A DNA stretch of 51,401 nucleotides, taken from contig NZ_FQUF01000018.1 of NCBI RefSeq assembly GCF_900129085.1, forward strand, positions 1 through 51,401. The letters run 5' to 3'. The translations under genes were made by a program, and so were the position numbers. The stretch comes from Atopostipes suicloacalis DSM 15692. GTDB taxonomy: Bacteria > Bacillota > Bacilli > Lactobacillales > Carnobacteriaceae_A. Positions 36,237 to 45,890 of this stretch are shown piece by piece; within the stretch, counting starts at the first letter, position 1; the number at the start of each line of letters is the position of its first letter. The notes under the pieces are model-generated. The model made no database searches, had not been told where the DNA came from, and saw nothing but the letters and a program-made list of their open reading frames with translations.

Positions 36237-37007
36237 CTAAAATAACCCAAAAAACTTTTTGTTCGTTTTAATCATCTTTGGCTCTGGTAATGTTATTCCA
36301 TCCCCATTAATAAGATCTCTGGTGACTTGATCAAAAGCTTTTACCTTCTCTACTCCATATTGTTTTTCTAATTTTTCGAAGGCTTCTTTCATATGAAATT
36401 TCCTACTTGTAACATTGTGTGCGTCTGAAGCTAGAAAATGAACTAAATTAGCTTCAATCAATTGTTCACTTAGCTTTTCAATTTCTCGACCAAACTTGCC
36501 AATATAACTTGCAGCTGTTACTTGGGCTAAGATATCTCGGGAAACAAAGTCATACAGTATAGAAGGATCTTTTAATATCGCGTGATTTCTTTCGGGATGA
36601 ACGATAATTGGGGTTATTCCAGCGCTTTGTAATTCAAAAAATAAACGCTCAGAATAATCAGGAACGGAAGAAGTTGGAAACTCAATTAATATATATTGAT
36701 TCATCTCATCAATAAAACAAATTTCGTCATTTTGAATATTGGTTAATATCTCTCCGTGCAAGCGAACTTCTTGCCCAGGAAAGATAGTCAAAGGGATGTT
36801 TTCTTCATCCAGTCTTTCTTGAAGTTCATCGACTAAAGTGATCACTTCCTGTTTAGGGTTTATCCAGTGTCGATTCATATGATGAGGTGTGGCCAATATA
36901 TGTGTAATGCCCTCAGCGACAGCTAAGCGCGCCATCTCTAAGGACATTTCCCAACTTTTTGAGCCATCATCTATACCCGGTAATATATGGCAATGTAAGT
37001 CAATCAT
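36237..37007 (-). CDS. CpsB/Wzh PHP-type protein-tyrosine phosphatase
   Basis: This 256-residue metal-dependent phosphatase of the PHP family starts MIDLHCHILPGIDDGSKS, with H5 and H7 as first metal ligands. The later metal-binding blocks are LATPHHMN, FPGQEVRLHG, IIVHPERNHAI and FLASDAHNV. It removes phosphate from the tyrosine tail of the CpsD-like kinase encoded 12 bases upstream, controlling polysaccharide chain length and output. Gene order Wzz-kinase-phosphatase is conserved in streptococcal and lactobacillar capsule loci. Confidence 0.93.
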   Translation of the reverse strand: MIDLHCHILPGIDDGSKSWEMSLEMARLAVAEGITHILATPHHMNRHWINPKQEVITLVDELQERLDEENIPLTIFPGQEVRLHGEILTNIQNDEICFIDEMNQYILIEFPTSSVPDYSERLFFELQSAGITPIIVHPERNHAILKDPSILYDFVSRDILAQVTAASYIGKFGREIEKLSEQLIEANLVHFLASDAHNVTSRKFHMKEAFEKLEKQYGVEKVKAFDQVTRDLINGDGITLPEPKMIKTNKKFFGLF

Positions 37008-37019
37008 TTTATCACTTCT

Positions 37020-37715
37020 TTATTCTGATTCGTAGTAATAATAAGCATCTGCATTTGGCTCCACTTTATTCAATACTGTCCCTAAAACATTTGCGTTTAC
37101 TTTCTTTAAACGTTCTGATGCATTACGGATTTCTTCATTAGTGACCTCTCCTTGAGGAATAACAAATATCGTTCCATCTACCTTAGTGGATAAAATTTGA
37201 GCATCCGTTACCGCTAATAATGGAGGGCTATCAAAAATTAATAAATCATATTGTTCTTTCATATCTTCTATAAGCTCTACCATCCGATTCGAATTTAATA
37301 ATTCAGAAGGATTTGGCGGGACAGGTCCACAAGTAATAACCGATAAGTTCTCAATATACGTTTTTCTAGCTACATCTTCTATTTTTAAAGCAGGATTAGT
37401 AATAAGATGGGTTATACCTTTTTCTTTTGGAAGATCAAAGATTTTTTGAAGCCTTGGCTTTCTCATATCTGTTGCTACCAAAAGAACTTGTAAGCCTTCT
37501 GCTGCAAAAGCTGCAGCTAAGTTGGTAGCTATCGTTGTTTTTCCAGTTTCAGCAGTAGCTGAAGTTACAAGTAACGTCTGAAGCTTCTTATCAATCATAG
37601 AAAACTGGATATTTGTCCGAATAGTTCTGATTTGTTCTGAAACAATGGAGGTTGGATTATCAGCTACAACAATTCCACTATATTCATTTTCACTCTTTTT
37701 ATTTTTAAAGACCAT
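37020..37715 (-). CDS. CpsD/Wze BY-type tyrosine autokinase
   Basis: This 231-residue cytoplasmic kinase has a Walker A motif in SATAETGKTT (52-61) and Walker A' in LLVATDMRKPR (D82), then LLIFDSPPLLAVTDA as Walker B. The C-terminal tail NADAYYYYESE has four tyrosines in a row (225-228) for autophosphorylation. It works with the membrane adaptor encoded just upstream (Wzz/CpsC) and is dephosphorylated by the PHP phosphatase. The Walker A has Ala-Glu-Thr in place of the common Pro-Gly-Glu, a mild variation. Confidence 0.93.
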   Translation of the reverse strand: MVFKNKKSENEYSGIVVADNPTSIVSEQIRTIRTNIQFSMIDKKLQTLLVTSATAETGKTTIATNLAAAFAAEGLQVLLVATDMRKPRLQKIFDLPKEKGITHLITNPALKIEDVARKTYIENLSVITCGPVPPNPSELLNSNRMVELIEDMKEQYDLLIFDSPPLLAVTDAQILSTKVDGTIFVIPQGEVTNEEIRNASERLKKVNANVLGTVLNKVEPNADAYYYYESE

Positions 37716-37727
37716 ATGAATACTCCT

Positions 37728-38492
37728 CTACACTCTTCTACGAGTTCTTCTAATATTAGTTTTCTCATTTTCTTTCGTTGAATAACTCTTTGGCAATGGG
37801 GTTCTTACAACTAAATCTTCTTTCGTAAAAATATTTACCTCGCCTAGATTATTCCATTCAGTTAATTGTTCAACCTGTTTTTCGGTCTTTACCGTGTTAT
37901 CCATTAATTCTCGAACAAACACAATACCAATTCCAATCATTCCTCCTAGTAATACTCCAATAATTACATTTAACATATTATTTGGTGAAATAGGATCTAC
38001 ATTTGGTATAGCACTTGAAATAATCGTTACATTATCTACATTCATAATTTCATAAATTTCATTTTGAAAATAATTGGCTATGGTGTTGGCAATTTCAGTA
38101 GCTTGATAGGGGTTCTTACTTTGAACTTGGATGGAGAATACTTGAGAATCATTTTCTGTTTGAACACTGATATCTTCTCGAAGTTCCTTCGTTGTCATAT
38201 CTAAATCAAGTTCTTCAATAACTGGATCTAAAGTGACATCATTACGAATAATATCTGAATAGGTATTAATCAATTGGATACTCGTATTAATATCCTGTTG
38301 TGTTACGTTTTGCGTGGTACTATCTGATGAATGGCTCACTAACATTTCTGTTGAAGATTGATATTTTGGTGTCACTAAAAAGAAAGTATAAATAGTGGCA
38401 ATAACTGCTGTTAAAACGGTGGTTAAAATAATGACTCGAATATGTTTCTTTAAAATATCAAACAATTCAACTAAACTAATTTCTTCTTCCAT
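37728..38492 (-). CDS. Wzz/CpsC-like chain-length determinant and kinase adaptor
   Basis: This 254-residue protein has two transmembrane helices (about 17-40 and 173-193) flanking an outer Wzz domain. The N-terminal ISLVELFDILKKHIR is typical and the cytoplasmic tail is basic (TNIRRTRRRV). It activates the separate BY-kinase encoded next and sets polymer length. It is the first gene of cluster A. No strong ribosome site is seen close to the ATG (GAAGGG is 16 bases away), so expression may be weak or the start may differ. Confidence 0.9.
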   Translation of the reverse strand: MEEEISLVELFDILKKHIRVIILTTVLTAVIATIYTFFLVTPKYQSSTEMLVSHSSDSTTQNVTQQDINTSIQLINTYSDIIRNDVTLDPVIEELDLDMTTKELREDISVQTENDSQVFSIQVQSKNPYQATEIANTIANYFQNEIYEIMNVDNVTIISSAIPNVDPISPNNMLNVIIGVLLGGMIGIGIVFVRELMDNTVKTEKQVEQLTEWNNLGEVNIFTKEDLVVRTPLPKSYSTKENEKTNIRRTRRRV

Positions 38493-38820
38493 TAAACACT
38501 TGCACGACCCTTCTGGTATTTACATTATTAATAACACTTAATATATAATTATATTTTAAAATATGCATGTATGAGTTTACCATATTTTCAGTTGAACACA
38601 AGATACTTTTTCTAATTTCTAACATTTAAAAATATTATTGTGAACTTTTTAGTAATATAACATACTTATATTGGAAAAACCATACGCTTTTCTATTTTAT
38701 TCCGTTTGAAATCTCAAAGGAGAAACATATTAATACTTCCTTCACTTTAATTTAATTTTTCACTTCAAAACTTGATCTATGTTATAATATCCAGTAACTA
38801 ACAAAAAAAGGAGCCTCAGT
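38493..38820. promoter_or_regulatory. Divergent promoter region between cluster A and gdhA
   Basis: For gdhA, a TG-extended TATAAT lies at 38783-38788 with the ribosome site AAGGAG before the ATG. For cluster A, a weak minus-strand pair TTGTGT and TAAACT with 16-base spacing lies at about 38577-38604. The region is very AT-rich with no coding sequence. Confidence 0.45.
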
Positions 38821-40173
38821 ATGCGAGCTAAAAAATATATCCAGCAAATTTTAGAAAACTTAGAAAGTAAACATTCAGATAAGCCAGAATTCCTTCAAGC
38901 ACTCACTGAATTTTTCCCAACGCTTGAACCTTATATAGAAGAACATCCCGAAATAGAAGATTATAATATTTTAGAACTGATTGCTGAACCTGAACGTCTC
39001 ATTCAATTTAGAGTCCCTTGGGAAGATGATGAAGGTAAGTGGCACGTCAATTTAGGTTGGCGCATTCAGTTCAATTCTGCCCTAGGACCATACAAAGGTG
39101 GAATTCGATTCAACCCAAATGTAAATGAAAATATTTTAAGATTTTTAGGCTTTGAACAAACCTTTAAAAATGCTTTAACCAGCTTACCACTTGGTGGTGG
39201 AAAAGGTGGAAGTGACTTTAATCCAAATGGTAAATCAGAGCGAGAAGTGATGCGCTTTACCCAAAGCTTTATGTCTGAGCTTCAAAAATATATCGGACCT
39301 GATCGAGATGTGCCCGCTGGTGATATGGGCGTGGGTCATCGCGAAATTGGTTATATGTACGGACAGTATAAACGCTTGAATCGACCAGAACCTGGCGTGC
39401 TCACCGGAAAACCAACCAATCAATGGGGTAGTTTTGGCCGGACAGAAGCGACTGGATATGGTCTCGTCTATTTTGCAGAAAATGCTTTATGGAATCATAA
39501 CGAGCGTCTCAGTAAAAAAAGAGTCGTCGTCTCTGGAACAGGAAATGTCAGTACCTATACGGTAGAAAAAGCGACACAGTTGGGGGCAAAAGTTATTGCC
39601 GTTTCCGACAGTCAAGGGTATGTATACCATGAAGAAGGTGTACAAGCTGAGACACTTAAAAAGTTATCCAAACGTGGAAGAGGTGCTTTGAAATACTATA
39701 CAGAGCTTTATCCAGAGGCCGAATACTTTAAAGATAAATCTGTTTGGGAAGTTCAAATGAAATACGACATCGCCTTCCCTTGTGCGACTCAAAATGAGAT
39801 TGATCGCGAGATGGCTTTGAATCTAGCAGAGAACTGTAAAATTAAAGCTCTCTTTGAAGGAGCAAATATGCCTAGTACAGACGCAGCCATTGAAGTCTAT
39901 AAAGAGAAGAACATTTTATATGGTCTAGGAAAAGCAGCAAATGCAGGTGGAGTTGCCGTTTCAGCACTTGAAATGGCTCAAAACTCTCAAAGAGAGCAAT
40001 GGTCAATCGAAGAAGTCGATGAGAGACTCCAAGTAATTATGAAAGACATTTATACCTTATGTAGCGAAACCGCTAAGAAATATGTAGGAGATCAAGATAA
40101 CTTACAAGCTGGAGCAAACATTGCAGGTTTCGCACGAGTTGCCGAAGCGATGATTCAGCAAGGACTGGTCTAA
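38821..40173 (+). CDS. gdhA: NADP-specific glutamate dehydrogenase
   Basis: This 450-residue hexameric-type GDH catalyses reductive amination of 2-oxoglutarate with ammonia. Signatures are GPYKGGIRFNP (89-99), the catalytic lysine K128 in PLGGGKGGSDFNP and AGDMGVGHREIGYMYGQY. The C-terminal block includes FEGANMPST. The length and the SDFNP form are those of the NADP-dependent bacterial enzymes. It is a single-gene unit with an extended -10 promoter and its own strong terminator, lying between two polysaccharide clusters without functional link to them. Confidence 0.95.
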   Translation: MRAKKYIQQILENLESKHSDKPEFLQALTEFFPTLEPYIEEHPEIEDYNILELIAEPERLIQFRVPWEDDEGKWHVNLGWRIQFNSALGPYKGGIRFNPNVNENILRFLGFEQTFKNALTSLPLGGGKGGSDFNPNGKSEREVMRFTQSFMSELQKYIGPDRDVPAGDMGVGHREIGYMYGQYKRLNRPEPGVLTGKPTNQWGSFGRTEATGYGLVYFAENALWNHNERLSKKRVVVSGTGNVSTYTVEKATQLGAKVIAVSDSQGYVYHEEGVQAETLKKLSKRGRGALKYYTELYPEAEYFKDKSVWEVQMKYDIAFPCATQNEIDREMALNLAENCKIKALFEGANMPSTDAAIEVYKEKNILYGLGKAANAGGVAVSALEMAQNSQREQWSIEEVDERLQVIMKDIYTLCSETAKKYVGDQDNLQAGANIAGFARVAEAMIQQGLV

Positions 40174-40205
40174 GCTTTAACTTTTCATTTAAATAAAAAA
40201 ATATA

Positions 40206-40254
40206 GTCATTCAATTCGATCAAGTATCCTTGATTCGATTGAATGACCTTTTTT
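40206..40254 (+). terminator. Terminator of gdhA
   Basis: GTCATTCAATTCGATCAAG (40206-40224) pairs over 19 bp, with one mismatch, with CTTGATTCGATTGAATGAC (40229-40247), followed by CTTTTTTG. Confidence 0.95.
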
Positions 40255-40334
40255 GTAAAAGAAATTTTTTTATTTTGAGAACCTTTCCATAATATTTTCT
40301 CTTGATCTACACACTTTATTCATTTAATCTATGC

Positions 40335-40340
40335 TATAAT
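40335..40340 (+). promoter_or_regulatory. Extended -10 promoter of the flippase gene
   Basis: TATAAT is preceded by TGC, giving an extended -10 element about 60 bases upstream of the ATG. No good -35 is visible. The same TGnTATAAT form is found upstream of gdhA. Confidence 0.5.
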
Positions 40341-40397
40341 ATTTATTCGAGTACTGAAAAAATATTTTGAGCTTTTGAAATTGAACAAGGAGAATCT

Positions 40398-41966
40398 TTG
40401 ATGTCAAATCTAAAAAAATCGGCTAAATCCGTAGTTACAATTATTATATTCACACTAGGAAGTAAAGTACTTGGATTTTTTCGTGAGGCTCTGATTGCCT
40501 CAAATTATGGTTCAGGAGCAGGAACAGATACTTTTTTTATCGCTCTATCAGCAATTACCCTCTTCTCAACATTAATTCTACAAACGATTAATACGACCTT
40601 AATTCCAATCTTATCGGACGTAGAAACACAAGAAGGAGAAAAAGGGAAACTTAATCATTTAAATAATTTTTTAAATACGATTACCTTTGTTGCTTTTCTA
40701 TTAATCGTTATTGGATTTTTTACAGCCCCTCTATTAATGAAAGTGTTAGGAAAAGGTTTTGAGGGTGAACAATTTGATCTTGCGATTACATTAACTCGTA
40801 TTGGTTTGCCAATTTTAATTTTTTCTAGTTTGGTAGGTATTTTTAAGGGATATCTAGAAAGTGAAGGACTCTTTAATGCATCTGCAGCCGCTGCCTTCCC
40901 AAAAAATATTGTTTATATTATATTTTTAATTTTCTTATCCCAACGTTTTAGTATTAAAGCATTAATGGTCACTGCTGTAGTTGCTGAAGGTGCACAGTTG
41001 TTAATTCAAATTCCTAGTTTGAGAAAATTAGGCTATAAATATAAAATGAACATTGATTTAAAAGATGAATATATGCAAAAGCTTGCGGTCTTAATCCCAC
41101 CTGTTTTAGTCAGTGTAGCAATCAGTGATTTAAACAATATGATTGATAAATCAATGGCTTCTTCGCTAGCACAAGGAAGTGTTTCCTCACTAAATTATGC
41201 AAATGTTCTTAATAATATTGTAATGAGCGTTTTTGTTACTGCTATTATTACGGTAATCTTTCCAATGCTTTCTAAGGAAGCAAATGCGAAAAACTTTGAT
41301 GGGCTTAAAAAATTAATGCATACAAGTTTGAATGTCGTTTTATTAATTACGATCCCAGCAACTATCGGTATGATTGTTCTCGCTACTCCAGCTGTTAAAT
41401 TTGCCTATCAGCGTGGTGAATTTGGTCAAGCTGCTACAATAATGACTTCAGGTGCTTTGGTCTACTATTCAATAGGGCTAGTAGCAAACGGTGTAAAATC
41501 TCTACTAACTCGTGTTTTCTATTCATTAAAAGATACAAAAACACCTATGATAAATAGTGCTTATGCATTAGGTTTAAACTTTATCTTTAACTTAATCTTG
41601 GTTCAGTTTATGGGTCATCGTGGTTTAGCGCTTGCTACTTCTTTAAGTGCAATATTCACAGCCATTACTTTGCTATACCATTTACGCAAAAAAATTGGGA
41701 ATTTAGGCTTAAGAGCAATGACACAATCTAGTATTAAAATATTCATCTCTTCTGTGGTAATGGGAGTTGCGGTATACTTTATCTATAATTATTCTGTTAC
41801 TGCTTTTAATCCTTCTCGCTTAGTTGAATTAGTCATTGTGTTCCTTTCAGTGCTAATCGGTATAGCTGTCTATATCATAGCTCTATACCTCTTCAAAGTT
41901 GAAGAATTACACTTTGCGATTGACTATGCGAAACGACAAATTGCGGAGAGAAAACAAAATAAATAA
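40398..41966 (+). CDS. MurJ-like lipid flippase (MOP superfamily)
   Basis: This 522-residue protein has about fourteen transmembrane helices and matches the MurJ/MviN family of lipid-linked oligosaccharide flippases. Signature stretches are TLGSKVLGFFREALIASNYG, FKGYLESEGLFNASAAAAFP and the RVFYSLKDTKTPMINSAYAL loop. MurJ moves lipid II across the membrane. Since neither polysaccharide cluster here has a Wzx gene, this protein could instead flip their repeat units; that is inference from position. An in-frame ATG at 40401 follows the first (MMS), and either could serve behind AAGGAG. Its terminator is shared with the next, convergent gene. Confidence 0.88.
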   Translation: MMSNLKKSAKSVVTIIIFTLGSKVLGFFREALIASNYGSGAGTDTFFIALSAITLFSTLILQTINTTLIPILSDVETQEGEKGKLNHLNNFLNTITFVAFLLIVIGFFTAPLLMKVLGKGFEGEQFDLAITLTRIGLPILIFSSLVGIFKGYLESEGLFNASAAAAFPKNIVYIIFLIFLSQRFSIKALMVTAVVAEGAQLLIQIPSLRKLGYKYKMNIDLKDEYMQKLAVLIPPVLVSVAISDLNNMIDKSMASSLAQGSVSSLNYANVLNNIVMSVFVTAIITVIFPMLSKEANAKNFDGLKKLMHTSLNVVLLITIPATIGMIVLATPAVKFAYQRGEFGQAATIMTSGALVYYSIGLVANGVKSLLTRVFYSLKDTKTPMINSAYALGLNFIFNLILVQFMGHRGLALATSLSAIFTAITLLYHLRKKIGNLGLRAMTQSSIKIFISSVVMGVAVYFIYNYSVTAFNPSRLVELVIVFLSVLIGIAVYIIALYLFKVEELHFAIDYAKRQIAERKQNK

Positions 41967-41979
41967 TTTTATTAAGAAT

Positions 41980-42026
41980 AAAACGGCCATTCTATTTAGA
42001 TAATTCTAAAATAGAATGGCTGTTTT
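41980..42026. terminator. Bidirectional terminator between flippase and UDP-sugar dehydrogenase genes
   Basis: AAAACGGCCATTCTATTT (41980-41997) pairs with AAATAGAATGGCTGTTTT (42009-42026), with one G-T pair. It separates the plus-strand flippase gene from the convergent cluster B operon. Confidence 0.9.
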
Positions 42027-42053
42027 GATTTTCTGTACATTAGCTATTTAATT

Positions 42054-43376
42054 TTACAATCTCCAGAAAGAATAGCCTTCTGATATAAATGATTCTTTAT
42101 CTAAAATACTTTTAACATCAATAATTATTTTTTGTTCATTCGTATTTTCTTCTTTAAATAATTCATCTATCTCTTCAAAAGATAATTGATTAAATTCAGG
42201 ATGAGCTACTGTAAATACAAGTGCATCTGCATCTCTTACTTCACTAAAGTCCACTATTTCTATGCCATACTCCGATTTTGCTTCATTTACATCTGCCCAT
42301 GGATCAACGACAATTGGTTCAATATTGTAGTCTTTTAAGCGATTAATAATATCTTCAACTTTTGAATTACGAACATCTGGTGTACTTTCTTTAAAAGTTA
42401 ATCCGAAAATCACAACTTTCGATTGCACAGGAGCTTTCCCTGTTTGGACTAGTTTTTTAATAATCTTACCAGCTATATACTCGCCCATACTATCATTGAC
42501 TTCTCGACCTGCTTTAATAATTTGACTATGATACCCTAAATTCCCAGCTTCATAAACAAAGTAATATGGATCAATACCAATACAATGTCCTCCTACCAAG
42601 CCTGGAGTAAAGCCAAGTGCATTCCATTTTGTATTCATAGCATCAATTACATCTTTAGAGTCTATTCCCATACGATCAAATACTAATGCTAATTCATTCA
42701 TGAATGCTATATTAATATCTCGTTGACTATTTTCAACTACTTTTGCTGCTTCGGCTACTTTCATGCTCGGTGCTTTATGAACGCCCGCTTTCACAACTAT
42801 TTCATAAACTTTTGCTATTTCTTCTAAAGCCTCATCTGTAGTCGCTGAGACAATTTTTACGATTTTTTCTAATGTATTCACTTTATCACCTGGATTGATA
42901 CGCTCAGGTGAATAACCTACAGCAAAATCTACACCATGTTTAAGTCCAGATTCTTCTTCTAAAATTGGGATACAAACATTTTCAGTTACACCTGGATAAA
43001 CAGTTGACTCATAAACTACGATAGAACCTTTTGTTAGATTTTTTCCTAATGTATGAGTTGCACTTTCTACCGGATTTAAATTAGGAGTTTTATCTTGATT
43101 AATCGGGGTTGGAACAGCCACAATATGAAAAGATGCTTTTTGTAACTCCTTTTCATCACTCGTAAACTCAAGCGTAGTTTCTTGAATAGCTTCATCTCCA
43201 ACTTCTAACGTTGGATCTATTCCCTTTTTATATTGCTCGATTTTTTTATCATTAACATCAAAACCAATGACATCTATCTGTTTAGCAAATGCAATTCCTA
43301 TAGGCATCCCGACATAGCCTAATCCAATAATAGACATTTTCATTTTTCTATCCAATAAATTTTCGTAAATATTCAT
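42054..43376 (-). CDS. UDP-N-acetylhexosamine 6-dehydrogenase (TviB/WbpO-like)
   Basis: This 440-residue nucleotide-sugar dehydrogenase has the NAD motif SIIGLGYVGMPIG (15-27), YESTVYPGVTENV, and the catalytic cysteine C265 in LVGGHCIGIDPYY. A C-terminal UDP-binding domain contains VVIFGLTFKESTPDVRNSKV. Two successive oxidations convert a UDP-HexNAc to its uronic acid. This would supply an acidic sugar to cluster B. It is the last gene of that cluster, about 200 bases after the previous gene. Whether the substrate is the Glc, Gal or Man form cannot be told. Confidence 0.9.
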   Translation of the reverse strand: MNIYENLLDRKMKMSIIGLGYVGMPIGIAFAKQIDVIGFDVNDKKIEQYKKGIDPTLEVGDEAIQETTLEFTSDEKELQKASFHIVAVPTPINQDKTPNLNPVESATHTLGKNLTKGSIVVYESTVYPGVTENVCIPILEEESGLKHGVDFAVGYSPERINPGDKVNTLEKIVKIVSATTDEALEEIAKVYEIVVKAGVHKAPSMKVAEAAKVVENSQRDINIAFMNELALVFDRMGIDSKDVIDAMNTKWNALGFTPGLVGGHCIGIDPYYFVYEAGNLGYHSQIIKAGREVNDSMGEYIAGKIIKKLVQTGKAPVQSKVVIFGLTFKESTPDVRNSKVEDIINRLKDYNIEPIVVDPWADVNEAKSEYGIEIVDFSEVRDADALVFTVAHPEFNQLSFEEIDELFKEENTNEQKIIIDVKSILDKESFISEGYSFWRL

Positions 43377-43575
43377 TCCTGTATTCCCCTATCTTATCAT
43401 TTAAAAAATACTTCCTAGAAATTGTGAAACTCCATACTTGATAAGCATAAAATATAAATAACCTGCTATGTTATTTTTGTAACACTAAACTTATTCTCTC
43501 TTCATTACAAAAAATTATTATGAAATCTTAATGTTTTGCACCATAACCTTATCATTTTAAATTGTTTAATTTATT

Positions 43576-44715
43576 TTATAAATTATAATAACTAATTTTT
43601 TCTAATAAAAATTGTTTATATAATTTCCCTGATTCTTCGTTAGTAAATTTTTTTTCAACAAGATTATCTAAGCGTCTCTTCTCAGAAACTCTCTTCAATT
43701 CTGTACTTTCTACTATTGATTCCATCCAACTATCCATATCCTCTAAGTCTAGAAATCTAACTATTCCCATTCCTAAATCTACTTCTTCAGTAATTTCCGT
43801 GGATAATAAACATGGAATCCCCGCTGCTTGAGCTTCTACAGCAACAGTAGGTAGACCTTCATATAAAGAAGGCAAAACAAACAAATCCATTATATTCAAT
43901 AATGCTGGTACATCACTTCGCCTACCTAAAAAGAGAATATATTTGGATAAATTTCTTTTTTCAGCTTCATTTTCGATTTTATCTTTTAATTCTCCGTCCC
44001 CTATAAAGATCCACAAAAAATCCAAATTTGTAACACTTAATTTTTCGATTAAATCAAGCATAAATAGATGATTCTTTTGAGGGTGGAAACGTCCAATGTT
44101 TCCAATAATAAATTTATCTTTATTTTCTTTTCCAAGTAATTTTGTCTTCTCTTCAATAGAAAACTTATTATAAATAAAATCAAACGGGTCTATACTATTT
44201 GGTATATGAACTATATTATTATTATCGACATCTTTTTTACCAAAAATATTTATAGAAGCTCCTGTCCCACAAGATAACTTTTCTCTAGTCATTTTAGAAT
44301 TAAAATATCTCCTAAATTTATTTTTTAAAGATTCTCTAACTTCTTTCGGTGCATCAGTATGGGCATGAATTATAAACCTTTTAATGTTATTTTTTTTTAC
44401 TAATAATTTAAAGTATAATGCTAAATTCATACCGAAGTGACAATGTATAACTGTATCTTTAGGGATTTCATTAAATATATTAGAAGTTTCTTTAACAAAT
44501 GAAGAAAAGCTATCTTTAGGATCCGTTACTTTATAAATTTTCCCACCAGTATTTATAATACTATTGTGAAAATCTTCAGAGACTTCATCAAATGTTAGTA
44601 CATTAAATAAAACATCTTCATCCATTTTAAAAAAATCAGCTTTGTTCTTAATAAACGAAGAAATTCCACCACCAAAGCCTGTCATTAAATGTAATACTTC
44701 TACGCTATTATTCAT
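43576..44715 (-). CDS. Glycosyltransferase family 4 (EpsF-like)
   Basis: This 379-residue GT-B enzyme starts VLHLMTGFGGGISSFIKNKA, has IHAHTDAPKEVRESLKNKF, IIGNIGRFHPQKNHLFMLDL and the donor-binding LPSLYEGLPTVAVEAQAAGI with the EX7E-like glutamates. It resembles capsule transferases annotated EpsF. It probably adds one sugar to the lipid-linked unit of cluster B at the inner membrane face. The ribosome site AAAGGAC is good. It lies 51 bases after the next upstream transferase gene. Confidence 0.85.
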   Translation of the reverse strand: MNNSVEVLHLMTGFGGGISSFIKNKADFFKMDEDVLFNVLTFDEVSEDFHNSIINTGGKIYKVTDPKDSFSSFVKETSNIFNEIPKDTVIHCHFGMNLALYFKLLVKKNNIKRFIIHAHTDAPKEVRESLKNKFRRYFNSKMTREKLSCGTGASINIFGKKDVDNNNIVHIPNSIDPFDFIYNKFSIEEKTKLLGKENKDKFIIGNIGRFHPQKNHLFMLDLIEKLSVTNLDFLWIFIGDGELKDKIENEAEKRNLSKYILFLGRRSDVPALLNIMDLFVLPSLYEGLPTVAVEAQAAGIPCLLSTEITEEVDLGMGIVRFLDLEDMDSWMESIVESTELKRVSEKRRLDNLVEKKFTNEESGKLYKQFLLEKISYYNL

Positions 44716-44766
44716 TATTATCTGTCCTTTGATTCATTTTTATACTTATAAATACTTCATGAAATT

Positions 44767-45879
44767 TTAATTCTCATACAGCTCTAAATAATGTTTTACA
44801 ATATCATACCAGTTAAATTGCTTAGACTCTTCTAGAGCATTATTAGAAATTATTTTATTGTGTTCTTTTATTTTTTTAACTGCTTCTACAATCTCTTCTT
44901 CATGATTAGGATCAACTGAATACCCTATTTCTCCTTCTTCAAATACTCCATCAAAACCCTGACCTTTTGTATAAATAACAGGAGTTCCAGTACTCATTGC
45001 CTCAGCATAAACTAAACCAAATGTTTCAGTAAAAGACGGGACTAATAAGACATCTTTATTCCTATAAAGTTCCCATATTTTTTGTTTATCATTTATTTGC
45101 CCTAGAAGTTCAATATTTGTATCATCCTTAATTTCTTCTTGTATTTTTTCTTCTAAGTCACCTGAACCTACAAATTGTAAATGAGTATCAACTCCTTGTT
45201 CTGTTAATAACCTTTGGGTCTTAATAACCATAAATGGATTTTTTCTTTCAATTAATTTTCCTACTGATATTATATTTATAACTGAATCTTCAAATTCTTT
45301 ATGAACATTTTTTCGATTTTCATGCCAAAAATCATCAATCCCATTAGGAATTACTAAAGACTTTTCAATTAAATCAGTATTATCCTTAGTAAAATATTTT
45401 TCATACATTAATTCTTTATAGGCTTTTGACAAAAAAATAATATTTTGAGCATTTTTTAATATTTTTAATGCTTGTGGTTTTAAATGTTTAGCATATTTAA
45501 AGTACTTGTTAATATCTGTCGCTCTAACTGCCACAATATAAGGAATATTATAACGTTTATATAATTCATAACTAATTCCTCCATCGCTTAACAAGGAATG
45601 AGCATGAGTGACATTAAAACTATTTATATCATGTGATTCTTCAATCTCATTTACAGCTTTGTTAATTCTTGGAAAGTATAAAAGTTGGTCTAATTTATTA
45701 ATTTCTTTACTAATTTTTATTTTATAATCAAGTGTGGAAGAATCAATTGTAGGAAGGTTATCACTTTTTTTACGTGGTACATGTACTTCTATTTTGATAT
45801 TTTGGTTTGTCATTTCTTGAAATAAATTTTGATAGACAGAGCTAAAATCAAAACCTGTTGCAACTTGTAATACCTTCAT
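44767..45879 (-). CDS. Glycosyltransferase family 4
   Basis: This 370-residue GT-B enzyme starts MKVLQVATGFDFSSVYQNLF and has ATDINKYFKYAKHLKPQALK, IISVGKLIERKNPFMVIKTQ and the C-terminal VPSFTETFGLVYAEAMSTGT. I place the start at ATG 45877-45879 because the in-frame GTG three codons earlier forms part of its AAGGTGA ribosome site. It follows the previous transferase gene by 11 bases. Donor and acceptor are unknown. It is a cytoplasmic or membrane-associated enzyme of cluster B. Confidence 0.85.
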   Translation of the reverse strand: MKVLQVATGFDFSSVYQNLFQEMTNQNIKIEVHVPRKKSDNLPTIDSSTLDYKIKISKEINKLDQLLYFPRINKAVNEIEESHDINSFNVTHAHSLLSDGGISYELYKRYNIPYIVAVRATDINKYFKYAKHLKPQALKILKNAQNIIFLSKAYKELMYEKYFTKDNTDLIEKSLVIPNGIDDFWHENRKNVHKEFEDSVINIISVGKLIERKNPFMVIKTQRLLTEQGVDTHLQFVGSGDLEEKIQEEIKDDTNIELLGQINDKQKIWELYRNKDVLLVPSFTETFGLVYAEAMSTGTPVIYTKGQGFDGVFEEGEIGYSVDPNHEEEIVEAVKKIKEHNKIISNNALEESKQFNWYDIVKHYLELYEN

Positions 45880-45890
45880 TACTTTCACCT

